This document shows positions 46,474 through 54,025 of a stretch of DNA of 64,000 bases, piece by piece (the first letter of the stretch is position 1; every line of letters starts with the position of its first letter). The notes under the pieces are model-generated. The model was not told the DNA's origin and did no database searches. It saw only the letters and a program-made list of their open reading frames with translations. Where the stretch lies: positions 8,496,501 through 8,560,500 of the forward strand of contig NZ_CP128362.1 of NCBI RefSeq assembly GCF_034274695.1, in the 5' to 3' direction. The DNA comes from Chitinophaga sp. LS1 (lineage in GTDB: Bacteria; Bacteroidota; Bacteroidia; Chitinophagales; Chitinophagaceae). The position numbers were made by a program, and so were the translations under genes.

Positions 46474-47094
46474 TCAAAATAAATGCTCATTCATTTTGTT
46501 TAAGGTTTCTGTTTTTACATTGTCATTTTGAAACGTAACTATTTCACGTTTCCACATTGTAAAATTTCCAGTTGTAGAATCCTTTATAGGGTTCGTTTTT
46601 CTATAAATCAAAACTATATATTTCTTTTCATTCATTTTATAAGATGATTGCCTGTCATTAAATGAAATTCTATACATTGTGTCTTTTAATAAAAAAACAT
46701 CCTTGTTGTCAATATATATAGTATCTGTCAATTGAATATTGTCAAGAAATGTTGTGTCACTTGTATAATAATCAGAGATTGCCTTAACTAATTTATAATT
46801 TTCAACGGGTGAAAACCCATCTATGACATGCACTCTGTCGTAAGCCTTCCGATTGTCATTATATTGCCCAACCACAAAAGTATTTGGGTAATTATAACTT
46901 CCATCTATTGTTTCTTGTTTTTGTTTTAACAAGTCAAACTCATTCAGTTTATCTAAAGTGAAAATATTTGATGGAATATCTCGTGCTTCAAATGCGTTGA
47001 GTGTATAAACTAGGCTCTCCTTTTTGTCATTGTTAGAACAAGAACAAAATGTCAAAGTCACAATAATAACAAATTTCAATTTTGAGGTCGTCAT
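46474..47094 (-). CDS. Unknown lipoprotein
   Basis: A 206-residue protein with a lipoprotein signal: KLKFVIIVTLTFCSCSNND, cysteine near residue 19. The rest is polar, AT-rich and without a known motif; it includes DGFSPVENYKLVKAISDYY and a beta-rich part (IQLTDTIYIDNKDVFLL). No family recognised. The low GC and lone position suggest an accessory gene. Confidence 0.7.
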   Translation of the reverse strand: MTTSKLKFVIIVTLTFCSCSNNDKKESLVYTLNAFEARDIPSNIFTLDKLNEFDLLKQKQETIDGSYNYPNTFVVGQYNDNRKAYDRVHVIDGFSPVENYKLVKAISDYYTSDTTFLDNIQLTDTIYIDNKDVFLLKDTMYRISFNDRQSSYKMNEKKYIVLIYRKTNPIKDSTTGNFTMWKREIVTFQNDNVKTETLNKMNEHLF

Positions 47095-47399
47095 AGTATG
47101 GCTGCTAAAAATATGTTTCCGCTATTATACGCTATTTTTAACAAATAACAATTTTTGCAAAGCTGTTATTTTTGACCTACTTAACAAAAATACGTGGTTA
47201 TTACCGGGTAGCGCAAATACGACTCAAGTTAGGGTTAGAGCATTCAGCGGATTTATAATCTTTAGTAAATCTTATTTGAAATAACCTTTTGTTCGAACCT
47301 TATCCCCATCACCGACATATATATCTATTTCACGTTGATGATTGAATCTTTACAAAATACTCATTATAGAAATCTGCAATGTTTTTGAGTTCCTCCCCA

Positions 47400-47436
47400 A
47401 ACCGGTTCGAAAGTTGTAACCTACAGCCCGCTGAAA
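47400..47436. repeat. Direct repeat, copy 1 of 2
   Basis: AACCGGTTCGAAAGTTGT, then five or so differing bases, then AGCCCGC and GA. The second copy is at 50874-50910. Each copy is next to a hairpin. The GTTCGA core and the adjoining hairpin recall the end of a tRNA gene, so this may be an old integration scar. Confidence 0.6.
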
Positions 47437-47440
47437 AAAT

Positions 47441-47474
47441 TAAAGCCTTCAAGTCATTGGATTTGAAGGCTTTA
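47441..47474. repeat. Near copy of the tRNA-Asp terminator
   Basis: The core CCTTCAAGTCATTGGATTTG followed by AAGG differs from the tRNA-Asp terminator (43340-43363) by one base. The outer stem is AAAG/CTTT instead of AACG/CGTT. It lies about 4.1 kb from the tRNA. Confidence 0.8.
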
Positions 47475-47700
47475 ATTTTTTATCTAAACCATATAACGCT
47501 TAATAGTTAAAATACTGGTTTAATTCAAAATACCCCTTTGCTATCGGGATTTTAAAAATATCAGTGGAATATGTTCCATTCCATACTCCCATCAATTCAT
47601 GATTTTTTTCATCCTGATCATCAAGAATATCTTTAAGCCTCTTCAATAAATCTTTTTCCCCGAAACATTATAGAAATCTGTTTTAGATACTCCCCATTTA

Positions 47701-48654
47701 TTAGACAGCAATAGGTGGGTTATTAATTAAAGAATCAAATCTATTACTACTATTATAAACTTTCTCTTTTTTTGTTACTTTTTTTCTCTTTGTGAATTGC
47801 TGTGAATATGTGGATAACTTATCAGCAGCGCCATAAACATCAGCAGGAGTAACATATCCAAGGCTTTGATGTTTTCGTTCCCAATTATAGAATTCCACAT
47901 ACCTGTGAATTCCTTTGTATAATTCCAGCGTGCTGTCGTAAGCATTGAGATAGATGTTCTCGTATTTGATGCTACGCCAAAACCTTTCAATACAAATATT
48001 ATCTGTAGCTCTTCCAACACCGTCCATGCTGAATTTGATCTCAGCATTTAATACCGCTGAGGTGAATTCCTCACTGGTAAACTGGCTTCCCTGATCTGTG
48101 TTTAGGATCTCAGGAGTGCCATAGATGGAAACGGCCTTTTGAAGGGCTTCCAGGCAGAAATCAACAGTCATGGTATTACTTAGCGTCCAGGATAGCAAAT
48201 ACCGGCTATGCCAGTCTATAATCGCACACAGATACATAAAACCTTTCGCCATCGGAATGTAAGTGATATCCATGCTCCAAACCTGGTTGTTCCTGTCAAT
48301 ATTAAGCCCCTTTAGCAGGTATGGATACTTTTGGTGGTATTTATATGCCTCGCTCGTATTGGGAACCGGATATATGGCCGAAATATCCATTTTTCGCATC
48401 AGGCGCCTAATCCGCTTCACATTGACAACCAGATCATCTGTACTCAAATGTTTGGCCATCCGAACAGCCCCGAAATAAGGATGTTCAAGGTGGAGACGAT
48501 CAATCTGAGCCATCAGCTCCAGATTTTGTTTGCTCTCTCCTTTAGGCTCATGATAATGACTGCTACGGGATACTTCAAGCAATTGACATTGACGTACAAT
48601 GCTAAGCTCCGTATCATCCTTGCTTACTATAGCCATCCTTCCAGTTCTTCCCAT
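47701..48654 (-). CDS. IS3-family transposase OrfB (DDE integrase)
   Basis: A 317-residue rve-type integrase. It has the HTH_21-like region (LEHPYFGAVRMAKHL) and the catalytic triad: Asp in VWSMDITYIPM, Asp in LNTDQGSQFTS, Glu in CIERFWRSIKYE. It lacks its own good start and should be made as an OrfAB fusion by -1 slippage at the A9 run (T9 at 48668-48676 on the plus strand). The C-terminus ends right at the left inverted repeat. All catalytic residues are present, so the element may be active. Confidence 0.95.
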   Translation of the reverse strand: MGRTGRMAIVSKDDTELSIVRQCQLLEVSRSSHYHEPKGESKQNLELMAQIDRLHLEHPYFGAVRMAKHLSTDDLVVNVKRIRRLMRKMDISAIYPVPNTSEAYKYHQKYPYLLKGLNIDRNNQVWSMDITYIPMAKGFMYLCAIIDWHSRYLLSWTLSNTMTVDFCLEALQKAVSIYGTPEILNTDQGSQFTSEEFTSAVLNAEIKFSMDGVGRATDNICIERFWRSIKYENIYLNAYDSTLELYKGIHRYVEFYNWERKHQSLGYVTPADVYGAADKLSTYSQQFTKRKKVTKKEKVYNSSNRFDSLINNPPIAV

Positions 48655-48946
48655 AGACCTGTTCAGATTTTTTTTTCAACCAGTCATTCTCTACCTTGAG
48701 TTGACCGATTTGCTTATATAGTTCATCCTTTTCTTCCTGGTGATCTGTTGCTTCAGAATCAGCTTTCTTACCCTGATCAAATACCTGTTCAGAGCCTGAT
48801 AACAGCTGTTTCTTCCACTCCGTTATCTGAGTGGGATGTAAATCATACTTCTCAGCCAGCTCTGCAAGTGTGAGTTGTTCTTTTAAGGCTTCTACTGCTA
48901 CCTTCGCTTTAAATGCTGCATTGAACTTTCTTCTTCCCTTGTTCAT
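48614..48946 (-). CDS. IS3-family transposase OrfA
   Basis: A 110-residue helix-turn-helix protein (FNAAFKAKVAVEALKEQLTL, YDLHPTQITEWKKQLL) with a leucine-zipper-like tail (LYKQIGQLKVENDWLKKK). The slippery run of nine A follows WL (codons AAA AAA AAA). The -1 frame continues NLNRSMGRTGRM into OrfB, as usual for IS3 elements. Confidence 0.94.
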   Translation of the reverse strand: MNKGRRKFNAAFKAKVAVEALKEQLTLAELAEKYDLHPTQITEWKKQLLSGSEQVFDQGKKADSEATDHQEEKDELYKQIGQLKVENDWLKKKSEQVYGKNWKDGYSKQG

Positions 48947-49169
48947 ATCGTAAATTTAAGATGTTTTTCCACTTAAACTTACTGTCCGATTTTTGGGGAG
49001 TATTATAGTTTGAGTCTGATTTTTCCAATCTATCAGATAATACCAGACAGCTTTATCCTTGCTGTGAAATGGAAAGTCTTCAGAAATATTTCTAAATGGC
49101 ATTAGATATACAGTTTAATATATAATTAATGAATAAAAAACTATCTCCTTAAATACTTAAATTCTTTGT

Positions 49170-50633
49170 TCATTTAAATAGATCTTCCAGGATAATATCA
49201 TTTTGAACCAAACCCGGTTTATACACATTATTTTTGGTTCCAAATGTAGTCACCATCACAAGAAATAATGTCTTCCTTGATTTTGTTTTCTGCTGAAATA
49301 TATTCAATTTATTTTTTAGCTCTATTGAGTAAGTTTTATCTATTGAAAATTCCGAAGTTGAAAACTTCATCTCACAGATACTTATACAAAAATCATTTCT
49401 ATCAAGTAATAAATCTATCTGAGTTCCTGTCCCTTCATCATCTTTTCCTGATACATATCTCCAGATTGATTCTTCAGTATAAACACCTGAAATACCTAAA
49501 GCAACTTTTATTTCCTTTGTATGCTTCAGACAGATGCTTTCAAATGCAAGTCCACTCCAGCTCTTCCATGTAGGTTGAGTCGATAATTTTATCCATGTTC
49601 CTTCGCCAGATGCCCGACCATTTTCAATATACTTTAGATAAAATCGGGAATACTCATCACTCAGTTTATATATATTATCCCTGACATTTTTCTCATAAGG
49701 AATATAATTTGTGATAAATCCAGATTCCATCAATTCATCAAGGAGTAAGGTCGCCCTTCCTCCACTGGATAAGCTACAGGCTGCAATAATTTCTTTACGG
49801 GTGAGTCCAGCTGGAGCATTATTTAATGCTTTAACCACCGCAACATGCTTATCAGCTTCTGCAAATAGTGATTGATACAAATTATCAAATTCATTTTTTA
49901 ATATCCCATCCTTAGTAAAACAAAGTCTATCAATAGACTGCGCAGCGCTAAACCCGGCTTCCACCTCTTTCAGATAATGAGGAATTCCTCCCATCACCAT
50001 ATAAAGCTGAACAATCTGATAAAGTTCCAGTTTAACATTTCTGCTCTCCAAATATTCTTTTGTTTCAGCAAGAGTAAAAGGTAACAAACGGATTTTTTTT
50101 GTAATTCTATTATGAAGCCCACCTTTGTTATTGACAACTTTTTGTATCATCCACGAAGCTGCTGATCCGCAAATTATTAATATGAGATTATCTTGCTTAG
50201 TACCCCATGAGTTCCAGAAATATTCAAATGCAGATAAAAAACCGGATTTAGGTGTATTTAACCAGGGAAATTCATCCAGGAAAATAACACATTTTCCCTT
50301 CTTCAACAGTGGCTCACTATACTTTTTTAGCATCCCAAAAGCTTCCGTCCAACCAGGAGGCACTTCTGGTAATCTCTCCTGTTTCAGAACTTCGGCTAAT
50401 TTATTTCTGAAATTTCCCAATTGCTCCTTTAATGTAGCATTGTGAACTCCCGAAAACTCCAAAATCATTTTACTATTAAAGAATTCCCTTATTAGAAAAG
50501 TCTTACCTACACGTCGCCGTCCAAAAACTGCAATTAACTCAGCTTCATCAGATGCTAAAGCCTTTTCCAGAATTTTTTTCTCTTCTTTACGACCTATAAG
50601 TGGTTTCATTTTTATAAATGTTATTTTTATCAC
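49170..50633 (-). CDS. Stand-alone AAA ATPase (archaeal-type ATPase with DUF234-like tail)
   Basis: A 487-residue STAND-like ATPase. The Walker A is seen in AVFGRRRVGKTFLIREFF (near residue 35-50), the Walker B in GKCVIFLDEFPWLNT, and the sensor in LILIICGSAASWM. A winged-helix follows (NAPAGLTRKEIIAACSL), and the C-terminal part is a nuclease-like DUF234 domain (GTQIDLLLDRNDFCISICEMKF with D...E.K character). Such genes are common in mobile or defence regions of Bacteroidota and their role is not settled. It is preceded by a palindromic repeat array that could serve as its own operator. Confidence 0.85.
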   Translation of the reverse strand: MIKITFIKMKPLIGRKEEKKILEKALASDEAELIAVFGRRRVGKTFLIREFFNSKMILEFSGVHNATLKEQLGNFRNKLAEVLKQERLPEVPPGWTEAFGMLKKYSEPLLKKGKCVIFLDEFPWLNTPKSGFLSAFEYFWNSWGTKQDNLILIICGSAASWMIQKVVNNKGGLHNRITKKIRLLPFTLAETKEYLESRNVKLELYQIVQLYMVMGGIPHYLKEVEAGFSAAQSIDRLCFTKDGILKNEFDNLYQSLFAEADKHVAVVKALNNAPAGLTRKEIIAACSLSSGGRATLLLDELMESGFITNYIPYEKNVRDNIYKLSDEYSRFYLKYIENGRASGEGTWIKLSTQPTWKSWSGLAFESICLKHTKEIKVALGISGVYTEESIWRYVSGKDDEGTGTQIDLLLDRNDFCISICEMKFSTSEFSIDKTYSIELKNKLNIFQQKTKSRKTLFLVMVTTFGTKNNVYKPGLVQNDIILEDLFK

Positions 50634-50648
50634 TAACGGCTGAAATTT

Positions 50649-50749
50649 TATATCCGGCCATAACTATGTAAAAATACATAGTTATGGCCGGATATAGAAA
50701 TAAGATGGGCCATAACTATTAAAAAAATGACACTTATGGCCGGATATAA
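50649..50749. promoter_or_regulatory. Palindromic repeat array upstream of the ATPase, operator-like
   Basis: A perfect 22-bp inverted repeat (TATATCCGGCCATAACTATG and one more pair; arms 50649-50670 and 50675-50696, loop AAAA) is followed by two further half sites: GGCCATAACTATT near 50708 and CTTATGGCCGGATATA near 50733. All four share GGCCATAA or its complement. They lie 16-116 bases before the ATPase start, where an operator or a transcript hairpin would act. Confidence 0.55.
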
Positions 50750-50873
50750 TCTGTCCTTAGAATAGCATTTATATAATTCTAAGAAATATGAAGACTGAAC
50801 GTTACACTGCTAACAGTAGGCTTTGCAATTAATTTAACTAATAAATGTCTTAATATGAGATAAATCTTCTGCG

Positions 50874-50910
50874 AACCGGTTCGAAAGTTGTTCTCTGTAG
50901 CCCGCAGATA
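50874..50910. repeat. Direct repeat, copy 2 of 2
   Basis: Identical to the first copy (47400) over AACCGGTTCGAAAGTTGT and again over AGCCCGC, with about five changes between. It is 3.47 kb from copy 1 and borders a different hairpin. Confidence 0.6.
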
Positions 50911-50945
50911 ACAAAAAGCGCTGATTTCTCAGCGCTTTTTGTTAT
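50908..50945. terminator. Bidirectional intrinsic terminator
   Basis: A perfect 16-bp stem (ATAACAAAAAGCGCTG and complement) with loop ATTTCT, and A and T runs in the arms. It lies between the truncated HxlR gene and the ATPase region and may end transcription of the HxlR remnant. Confidence 0.8.
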
Positions 50946-51110
50946 TAGTGAGAATCACTATCGAACTCCGGCTTTTTGAAAAGCTTAATTCCCCCTCTTT
51001 TATTCTATTTGCTACACAAAGGCTCTTGCTTCGTCTGACTATACTTTGTAGTTATCACATTTGCTTCTAACCCATTTCCTGATATACAGGACGATGCTCA
51101 ACAACGAACA

Positions 51111-51345
51111 TTATTTCCCGACAATTTTCTTTCGGTGTACTATCCCCCAATCTGCAAGATTACTGATGGTGGTTTGTAGCGTATTGCCGTGTTCCGTAAG
51201 TTCATATTGAACCATTATGGGTTGTGTGTTAAAAATGGTTCGTTTTACCAACTCGTTTATTTCTAATTCCTTTAATTCTTTGCTCAACATTCTGTTGGAA
51301 ATTCCGTCCACATCATTCAAAATATCGGAAAATCGTCTTTTCTTA
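51111..51345 (-). pseudogene. HxlR-family regulator, N-terminal part deleted
   Basis: The retained part covers the second half of the winged helix: RRFSDILNDVDGISNRMLSK, LKELEINELVKRT, VQYELTEHGNTL and LADWGIV, all typical HxlR features. The recognition N-terminus (normally with the cysteine and WTLLIL-like helix) is missing. Homology stops where the opposite-strand dehydrogenase fragment begins, so a deletion removed both gene starts and the shared promoter region. Confidence 0.85.
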
Positions 51346-51695
51346 TCGCGTCAAATGCAGCGCATCGGGCATATCCGTCTTTTACGCTTTATGGTGCTGC
51401 AAAAGCGGCTGTGATCCATTTTGCAAAGGGATTTTCAAACGACCTTTTAGGTAGAAAGATTAGGGCAAATGTAATATCACCAGGCACAACAAATACACCA
51501 GTATTTGACAGGTTTGTTCCTGCAGAACAACTTGAAGCTGTAAAAAAATACTGGGCAGATGTAATGCCGATAGGCAGAATTGGGCAACCATCTGACATTG
51601 GTAAAACAGCTGTTTTCCTGGCTTCTGATGATTCTTCATTTATGCTTGGTGCTGAGCTCCTTGTTGATGGTGGTCTAAGCTATTTGTCTAAATAA
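51336..51695 (+). pseudogene. Short-chain dehydrogenase/reductase, N-terminal half deleted
   Basis: The frame is open from the junction with the HxlR fragment. It keeps the catalytic region (LIASNAAHRAYPSFTLYGAA with Y...K) and the C-terminal half (RANVISPGTTNTPVF, FLASDDSSFMLGAELLVDGG). The NAD(P)-binding Rossmann half with the glycine motif is gone, so it is inactive. SDR and HxlR genes are commonly divergent neighbours, which fits a single deletion between them. Confidence 0.85.
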
Positions 51696-51749
51696 TTACC
51701 CCCACGCTGGCGCCAGTTTGTAACTCGTGCCATTAAAACAATTTTCAAA

Positions 51750-52373
51750 ATGAGTAAATCAGAAAACAAAGTTGCGGGATACGCAATTATCGGCTTCGGC
51801 AATATCGGCAAGGCATTGGCTAAGGCGTTTGCCCGCAACGGCATCGAAGTATCCGTTGCAACCACTCGTGACCCGGAAAGCTTTGTATCCGCCGCGGCCG
51901 CGATCGGCCCCGTAGTCATTCCCACTACACTGACGGAAGCCGTCAAGGCGGACATCATCTTTTTGGCTGTTCGTTTTGAATCGCTCCCGGATGTCGCAAA
52001 GGCACTGCCCACCTGGCAGGGGAAGATCATCGTTGATGTGACCAATGCCTACGGTGTGCCGCCTGAGAAGCTGGGAGGACAGCCTTCTTCCAGCTTCGTC
52101 GCACAGGCATTCACTGGTGGAAAACTGGTTAAGGGCTTCAACCATTTGATCGCTGCCATTCTTGACCAGGATCCGGCCGTACATGGTGGCAGAAGAGTCG
52201 TGTTCCTTGCGAGCGATGATGACGGCGCAGTAGCGGAGATTGCTGCGCTTGCAGAAAATATCGGTTTTTCACCAATCAAACCTGGCGGGCTATCAGAAGG
52301 CGGACTGCTTGTGCAAGCACGCGGAAATAGCTGGGGTCGACTCATCTTTCAGGACCTGATCAAGTTCGACTGA
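51750..52373 (+). CDS. NAD(P)-binding oxidoreductase of the F420-dependent NADP reductase-like family
   Basis: A 207-residue single Rossmann domain. The dinucleotide motif is GYAIIGFGNIGKALAKAFA, then VATTRDPESF for the ribose/phosphate region and DIIFLAVRFESLPDVAKAL. The second half shows GKLVKGFNHLIAAIL and GGLSEGGLLVQARG. Related proteins are annotated NADPH-dependent F420 reductase or Rossmann-like reductases; Bacteroidota lack F420, so the true substrate is open. Its GC content and codon use are richer in G/C than the neighbours (for example GCCGCGGCCGCGATCGGCCC), which suggests transfer. Confidence 0.8.
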   Translation: MSKSENKVAGYAIIGFGNIGKALAKAFARNGIEVSVATTRDPESFVSAAAAIGPVVIPTTLTEAVKADIIFLAVRFESLPDVAKALPTWQGKIIVDVTNAYGVPPEKLGGQPSSSFVAQAFTGGKLVKGFNHLIAAILDQDPAVHGGRRVVFLASDDDGAVAEIAALAENIGFSPIKPGGLSEGGLLVQARGNSWGRLIFQDLIKFD

Positions 52374-52681
52374 TAAATCTTGATGCAAATTTCGATGTAA
52401 TCATGCCTCGTGGATGGGCATACGATTGCGTTGTTTAGTCCCGGATAGAGAGATGGGTTTTATGCGAGTTATATTCGGTTTGTTAATGATGGGAAGATAG
52501 GTAGGTTGGTGACGGATTTTGGAGTGATTGGTGAGGAGGCATAAAATGATTGAAAGAGATTGAAAGCCTGCGCTGTGCGCGGGCTTTTTTTTGGAGTATC
52601 AATGCTCAATTGGATTTTTTATATGGTACAGGTTTAGAAAAAAAGTAATACAGTTGTAGTAAATTAATTCAACCAAATATC
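52374..52681. other. Intergenic stretch with a possible gene remnant
   Basis: About 305 bases. On the plus strand VDGHTIALFSPG and, in another frame, FYASYIRFVNDGKIGRLV then stop at 52545 suggest the worn C-terminal end of a secreted serine-hydrolase-like gene, but this is weak. The stretch ends with a terminator (52566) and the leader of the kinase gene. Confidence 0.35.
52566..52592 (+). terminator. Intrinsic terminator, copy 1
   Basis: GCCTGCG and CGCGGGC pair around a five-base loop, followed by eight T. The same hairpin occurs at 53907-53932, so the two bracket the kinase/small-protein pair. Confidence 0.85.
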
Positions 52682-53623
52682 ATGGGTAGATACGCAAGAT
52701 TACTCTTAGATATTAATCAGGTGGATCATTTTCTTACTACTGTGTTGGAGTTTGAACCGGAAGAAGATGAAAGAGATATTGCTTTTAAAATTGTGAGCAG
52801 TGAGAAGGCATTGATTGACTATGATAATCCAGGGGTACATACATTGATGTACGATAATTATCGTGATCGGAATTATAAAACGGAGGCTGCAAGGTGGGCG
52901 CTAAGGAAACAAATTATTGATGAATTGATAACGATGGTAAGGCTGGATGATGATGATGAGATATGTTTGGGGAAAGGTGGCGCTTTGCCTACTACGGGGG
53001 TATGGGCGGAAAAGAAGGCGTTTCTAATCATTGGGCTGCCGGCTTCAGGGAAATCAGGCATTAGTAATATGATTGCGGATAAAAATCATGCGATCATTAT
53101 TGATTCGGATTATGCGAAGAGGAAGTTGCCTGAGTTTCATAAATTACCATGGGGGGCGTCGCTGGTGCATCTTGAATCCAGACAAATCACATCCGGGTTT
53201 CGGGATAATCCTAAGAAAATTAAACCATTGCAAACCTTATCAATTGAGAAAGGTTATAATATCGTTATACCCTCAATAGGTAATAATGCAGAAAAACTCA
53301 TCAGAACAGCCGAAGACCTAAAAAGGGTAGGTTATGAGGTGCATCTTACACTAGCCGCTCTTCCTAAACGCCAGGCTACAATTCGGGCGCTCAGGAGATA
53401 TAACCAGTCAGGACGTTATGTACCGTTAGGCATGATCTTCGACGATTTAGGAAATGATCCGAGTTTGACATATTATTTTCTAAGATGCCAGAGGAGTGAT
53501 CTATTTAAAAGTTTCGGAGCTATTTCCACAGATGTCGAATTGGGACAACCATATGTTACCGTTAATCTGGAAGGAGATAATCCAGCAGCCATGTTCAGAT
53601 TCGAAACAATAAACTTAAATTAA
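52682..53623 (+). CDS. Zeta-toxin-like P-loop kinase
   Basis: A 313-residue protein. The P-loop is seen in AFLIIGLPASGKSGISNMI near residue 115, followed by the substrate Asp region IIIDSDYAKRKLPEF, as in zeta/PezT toxins that phosphorylate UDP-N-acetyl-hexosamines. GYNIVIPSIGNNAEKL and LPKRQATIRALRRY match the later part of the domain with the conserved Arg residues. The first 100 residues are extra and of unknown role. A partner gene of 84 residues follows after four bases; in classic systems the antitoxin gene comes first. Confidence 0.8.
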   Translation: MGRYARLLLDINQVDHFLTTVLEFEPEEDERDIAFKIVSSEKALIDYDNPGVHTLMYDNYRDRNYKTEAARWALRKQIIDELITMVRLDDDDEICLGKGGALPTTGVWAEKKAFLIIGLPASGKSGISNMIADKNHAIIIDSDYAKRKLPEFHKLPWGASLVHLESRQITSGFRDNPKKIKPLQTLSIEKGYNIVIPSIGNNAEKLIRTAEDLKRVGYEVHLTLAALPKRQATIRALRRYNQSGRYVPLGMIFDDLGNDPSLTYYFLRCQRSDLFKSFGAISTDVELGQPYVTVNLEGDNPAAMFRFETINLN

Positions 53624-53627
53624 TAAT

Positions 53628-53882
53628 ATGTCAAAAGTAGAAAATCATAGAGGAAAGTTAGGTAATACAAGTAAAAACCGTCCCAAAAGCAAAGAATTTT
53701 CTCGTAAAATCTCACAAGTTGCAGCAAAACGTGCTGTTCATAATAATCAATTGAGTACGCTTGCATACAAGGAATTAGTGAGAAAGCATTCAGCAGCGAT
53801 TGCTTTACTTTGCGAGCAAGAGGAAGATACACTCGATTACGTGATTTTAGGTCTTCAACAAATGAAAGCCGATAAACTTTAG
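53628..53882 (+). CDS. Small basic protein, candidate antitoxin
   Basis: 84 residues, four bases after the kinase stop, so co-translated with it. The N-terminal half is very basic (SKNRPKSKEFSRKISQVAAK) and the C-terminal half acidic and helical (LLCEQEEDTLDYVILGLQQM). The length is like epsilon antitoxins (about 90) but the order is reversed. I recognise no family. Inference: it neutralises the kinase. A DNA-binding or accessory role is possible too. Confidence 0.6.
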   Translation: MSKVENHRGKLGNTSKNRPKSKEFSRKISQVAAKRAVHNNQLSTLAYKELVRKHSAAIALLCEQEEDTLDYVILGLQQMKADKL

Positions 53883-53906
53883 TAAGTTGATTCCATATTT
53901 TTTTGA

Positions 53907-53932
53907 GCCTGCGCTGTGCGCGGGCTTTTTTT
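53907..53932 (+). terminator. Intrinsic terminator, copy 2
   Basis: Same hairpin as at 52566 (GCCTGCG, loop, CGCGGGC) followed by seven T; it ends the kinase/small-protein operon. Confidence 0.88.
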
Positions 53933-54025
53933 GTCGCATCATTGGAACTTCCAGCTTATGAATATCGTAACTCATCCATATATAGCATAATATTGGTAGC
54001 ATTCACCCCATAAAATCCAACAGCC

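Larger units (their letters stand above)
47095..47509. other. Gene-free stretch with gene remains
   Basis: About 415 AT-rich bases. On the minus strand, 47330-47430 is open and ends NIADFYNEYFVKIQSST then stop, which looks like the tail of a lost gene. The stretch also carries the copy of the tRNA-Asp terminator and one copy of a direct repeat, listed separately. Confidence 0.45.
47687..49005 (-). mobile_element. IS3-family insertion sequence
   Basis: About 1.32 kb with two overlapping transposase frames. The ends form an inverted repeat: ATACTCCCCATTTATTAGAC on the left and ATACTCCCCAAAAATCGGAC read inward from the right, both followed by AG. The triplet TAG occurs on both sides (47684-47686 and 49006-49008) and is the likely target duplication. 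The exact outer bases are uncertain by two or three positions. Confidence 0.85.
47510..49102 (-). pseudogene. Unknown gene interrupted by an IS3-family element
   Basis: On the minus strand, a start at 49102 gives MPFRNISEDFPFHSKDKAVW and runs into the element at 49005. On the far side, the frame ending at 47510 reads KRLKDILDDQDEKNHELM and later IAKGYFELNQYFNY before the stop. A further small frame change lies near 47660. The original protein was about 90 residues. No family recognised. Confidence 0.6.
50634..51110. other. Gene-free stretch upstream of the ATPase
   Basis: About 475 bases. It contains the palindrome array at 50649-50749, the second direct-repeat copy at 50874-50910 and the terminator at 50908-50945. 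On the minus strand the part just above the direct repeat is open and ends QLSNRFAEDLSHIKTFIS then stop. The rest shows nothing I can name. Confidence 0.5.

Noticed and set aside
43790..47094. Integron gene cassettes with attC sites
   Set aside because: The core-site consensus (GTTRRRY with RYYYAAC) is not met at the hairpin or at the GTTAGC motifs, and no integron integrase is in the window.
43928..47094. Polymorphic toxin/immunity array
   Set aside because: No toxin domain, Rhs/VgrG repeat or secretion-linked protein is visible; the small unknown genes alone do not support it.
47281..47320. tRNA gene fragment (GTTCGAACCTTATCCCC)
   Set aside because: Only a T-loop-like GTTCGAA is present; no pairing stem and no cloverleaf can be formed.
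47400..47436. Second tRNA gene
   Set aside because: The bases on either side of GTTCGAA do not pair, and no anticodon arm is found upstream.
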